Of a stretch of 7,108 nt of DNA, positions 5,769-7,108 are shown piece by piece; the first letter of the stretch is position 1; each line of letters starts with the position of its first letter. Source of the stretch: Candidatus Hydrogenedentota bacterium (GTDB taxonomy: Bacteria; Hydrogenedentota; Hydrogenedentia; Hydrogenedentales; SLHB01); assembly GCA_003557825.1 (NCBI GenBank), contig PWNM01000262.1, forward strand, positions 1-7,108, read 5' to 3'. The translations under genes and the position numbers were made by a program. Under the pieces are notes generated by a model. It saw nothing but the letters and a program-made list of their open reading frames with translations. It was not told the origin of the DNA and did not search any database.

Positions 5769-6574
5769 TAGAAATCCACCCAATGTACGTTCGTTATAGG
5801 TTCACCCAGAAACAAGGCGCCTACGCGGGCGAACGTATTCGTGTCATCCGTTACCAGGAAGCGCCGTTCGGGCGATTCCTCGGTGGTACGGGCTATCCCC
5901 AATCCCTCGATGGTATCGGCCACGGCCGCCGCAGTGGCTTCAGCGCTATCGACGAGAAACACTTCGGGTCCGACCACTGCGCCAATCGCCTCTTTTAGCA
6001 AAGGGTAATGGGTGCACCCTAGCACCAGGGTATCTATGCGGGCATCAAGCAGCGCCGCCAAATAATGATGGACAATCTGCTCCGGGATGCCCCCGGTTAC
6101 CCACCCTTCTTCTGCCAAGGGGACAAATAACGGACATGCCGTGCAATACACCTGGGACTCGGGCGCATAGCGTTCAATGGCCCGCTGATATTCGCCGCTG
6201 GCGATCGTACCGGACGTCCCTATGATGCCGATACGGCCGTTTCTTGTTTGCTGGGCGGCGCGTTGGGCCCCGGGCTCCACCACCCCCAACACGGGGATAT
6301 CCAGATTGTCTCGGAGCGATTCAAGGGCATAGGCAGATGCCGTATTGCAGGCCACCACCAGCAACTTGATTCCCTCTTTGAGTAACGCGCCGGCGCAATT
6401 CCGAGCATAGCGTTCTACCGTATTGGCCGACTTGGTCCCGTAGGGAACCCGGGCAGTGTCCCCCAGGTAGACGACGTTTTCGTTGGGCAGCCGTTCGACG
6501 ATGCGCCGATGTACCGTCAACCCCCCAACGCCCGAATCGAATATCCCGACGGCACGCGACGATTCACATGCCAT
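5768..6574 (-). CDS. murI: Glutamate racemase
   Basis: Interconverts L- and D-glutamate without cofactor, supplying D-glutamate to MurD for peptidoglycan; cytoplasmic. With the ATG at 6574 it has 268 aa, the usual size. Motifs are GIFDSGVGGLTV (10-21, catalytic-site Asp13/Ser14), YLGDTARVPYG (36-46), VVACNT (73-78) with the first catalytic Cys76, GTSGTIAS (119-126) and LGCTHYPLL (185-193) with the second catalytic Cys187 and His189. Both cysteines are present, so it should be active. An alternative ATG at 6607 would add 11 residues, but it has no evident ribosome site. ATG 6574 overlaps the upstream stop as TAATG, the same junction as at the 3' end of this gene; GGGAG is 12 nt upstream. A homologous gerM-murI (racE) neighbourhood occurs in Bacillus. 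Confidence 0.96.
   Translation of the reverse strand: MACESSRAVGIFDSGVGGLTVHRRIVERLPNENVVYLGDTARVPYGTKSANTVERYARNCAGALLKEGIKLLVVACNTASAYALESLRDNLDIPVLGVVEPGAQRAAQQTRNGRIGIIGTSGTIASGEYQRAIERYAPESQVYCTACPLFVPLAEEGWVTGGIPEQIVHHYLAALLDARIDTLVLGCTHYPLLKEAIGAVVGPEVFLVDSAEATAAAVADTIEGLGIARTTEESPERRFLVTDDTNTFARVGALFLGEPITNVHWVDF
5769..5781 (-). promoter_or_regulatory. Ribosome site deciding the deacetylase start
   Basis: GGGTGGA (5775-5781) lies 6 nt before ATG 5768, whose A is also the last base of the murI stop codon. The in-frame TTG at 5783 is upstream of this site and has no comparable purine-rich stretch before it, so the ATG is preferred. Confidence 0.6.
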
Positions 6575-7108
6575 TATCGCGAACCGCTCCCACTGGACGT
6601 CAACCATCGGGAATCCGGGGCAATCGGCCCGCTTAGATCAAGATGGTCCGGAAAGGAATCGCCCAAAGGAGAACCTTCAAACAGGAAGCGAATCCGCTCT
6701 ACCGAACCGCCGGATTCCCCCTCGACGGCGCTCTGGGCCACGCTATTGGCGAGTCCATAGACCATAAGCGCCTCGGACGACGCGCTTCGCGGGCGATTGG
6801 GGTCGGTCCCCAGTTCCTGCGAAAAGTCAACCACGAGTTCGCCGTCTTCGATGAGAAAAACATTCCGGACTTCCACCGTGGGGGGAAAGATAGGCGTCAA
6901 ATTGCCTTGGGGTCCGGCAATAAGGGCCTCGATCACCGCTCGGCAGTTCTCTTGCGCATGGGCGCCCAAAGAAAGATCCCGGAATTCGCCGCTCAGGGTG
7001 GTTGCGGACTCATTGGCGAAGTACAGCGTAACCCGCTGAGTAGGCGTTGTCGTTGTCGTGATCGCCTCATCCGCGGTGTCCGTGTCGGATGCTTCCGGTG
7101 CGGGTAAG
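6574..7108 (-). CDS. GerMN-domain protein (5' end outside window)
   Basis: The frame is open to the window edge, so the start is not seen; 177 residues are visible. From 7107 they comprise an Asp/Thr/Pro-rich stretch with five threonines in a row (about 7048-7059), typical of a linker after a membrane or lipoprotein anchor. The GerMN domain follows, beginning VTLYFANE and continuing through AVIEALIAGP, VFLIEDGELVVDFS, VYGLANSVAQ, VERIRFLFEG and DHLDLSGPI. GerMN is named for Bacillus GerM, needed for sporulation and germination. Here it is better read as an envelope protein of unknown exact role, since the domain occurs in many non-spore-formers. A TTG at 6969 could be taken as a start, but domain homology clearly extends upstream of it. 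It ends TAATG, overlapping murI. Confidence 0.85.
   Translation of the reverse strand, partial: LPAPEASDTDTADEAITTTTTPTQRVTLYFANESATTLSGEFRDLSLGAHAQENCRAVIEALIAGPQGNLTPIFPPTVEVRNVFLIEDGELVVDFSQELGTDPNRPRSASSEALMVYGLANSVAQSAVEGESGGSVERIRFLFEGSPLGDSFPDHLDLSGPIAPDSRWLTSSGSGSR

Noticed and set aside
5769..5783. TTG start for the polysaccharide deacetylase
   Set aside because: ATG 5768 has a GGGTGGA site at 6-nt spacing and a stop/start overlap with murI, whereas the TTG lacks an upstream site.
6575..6607. An 11-codon N-terminal extension of murI from ATG 6607
   Set aside because: No ribosome site precedes it. The ATG at 6574 gives the usual length and repeats the TAATG junction seen at 5768.
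6643..7107. A 154-codon plus-strand frame opposite the GerMN gene
   Set aside because: The minus-strand frame carries a clear GerMN domain across the same bases and overlaps murI in the operon pattern.
1..7108. Search for an undescribed multi-gene system
   Set aside because: Six of the seven protein genes match well-known housekeeping or envelope families. The remaining one, fmdB, is a common small zinc-ribbon protein. No cluster of unknown genes is present.

Overview
This window holds seven protein genes, all on the minus strand, and one tRNA gene on the plus strand. It is housekeeping sequence of moderately high GC. I see no transposase, integrase, CRISPR array, toxin-antitoxin pair or phage gene, and no gene set that looks like a new defence or mobile system. 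The source is a bacterium, most likely Gram-negative: a periplasm-facing divergent polysaccharide deacetylase (YibQ/DUF610 type) sits in a cell-wall operon. Such proteins are common in deltaproteobacterial-type lineages and several candidate phyla. I cannot name the phylum from this sequence.

Layout, right to left, which is the direction of transcription. From 7108 to 3127 runs a tightly packed operon: a GerMN-domain protein (5' end cut by the window edge), glutamate racemase murI, a membrane-anchored divergent polysaccharide deacetylase, and tsaD. All three junctions overlap (TAATG, TAATG, ATGA), which points to translational coupling. The first three genes relate to the envelope or peptidoglycan. 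MurI makes D-glutamate, and gerM-murI adjacency is an old arrangement also seen in Bacillus. TsaD makes the t6A37 modification of tRNAs that read ANN codons.

Facing tsaD on the other strand is a tRNA-Arg(CCU) gene whose encoded CCA ends 3 bp from the tsaD stop codon. This tRNA reads AGG and has U36-A37, so it is itself an expected t6A substrate. Next comes a 231-bp intergenic region with candidate promoters for the tRNA (plus) and for fmdB (minus). It is followed by fmdB, a small zinc-ribbon protein with a Ser/Lys-rich tail, and a convincing intrinsic terminator.

The left third is an arginine-biosynthesis operon, argD then argF, overlapping by 7 bp. A 16-bp inverted repeat lies in the spacer of the likely argD promoter. 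Left of argF is 215 bp of noncoding DNA with two strong hairpins and four CTTAC motifs spaced about 20 bp apart.

Points most worth a second look: the apparent tandem duplication of the N-terminal domain in the polysaccharide deacetylase, the tsaD/t6A-substrate tRNA pairing, the argD operator-like palindrome, and the structured left-end noncoding region.
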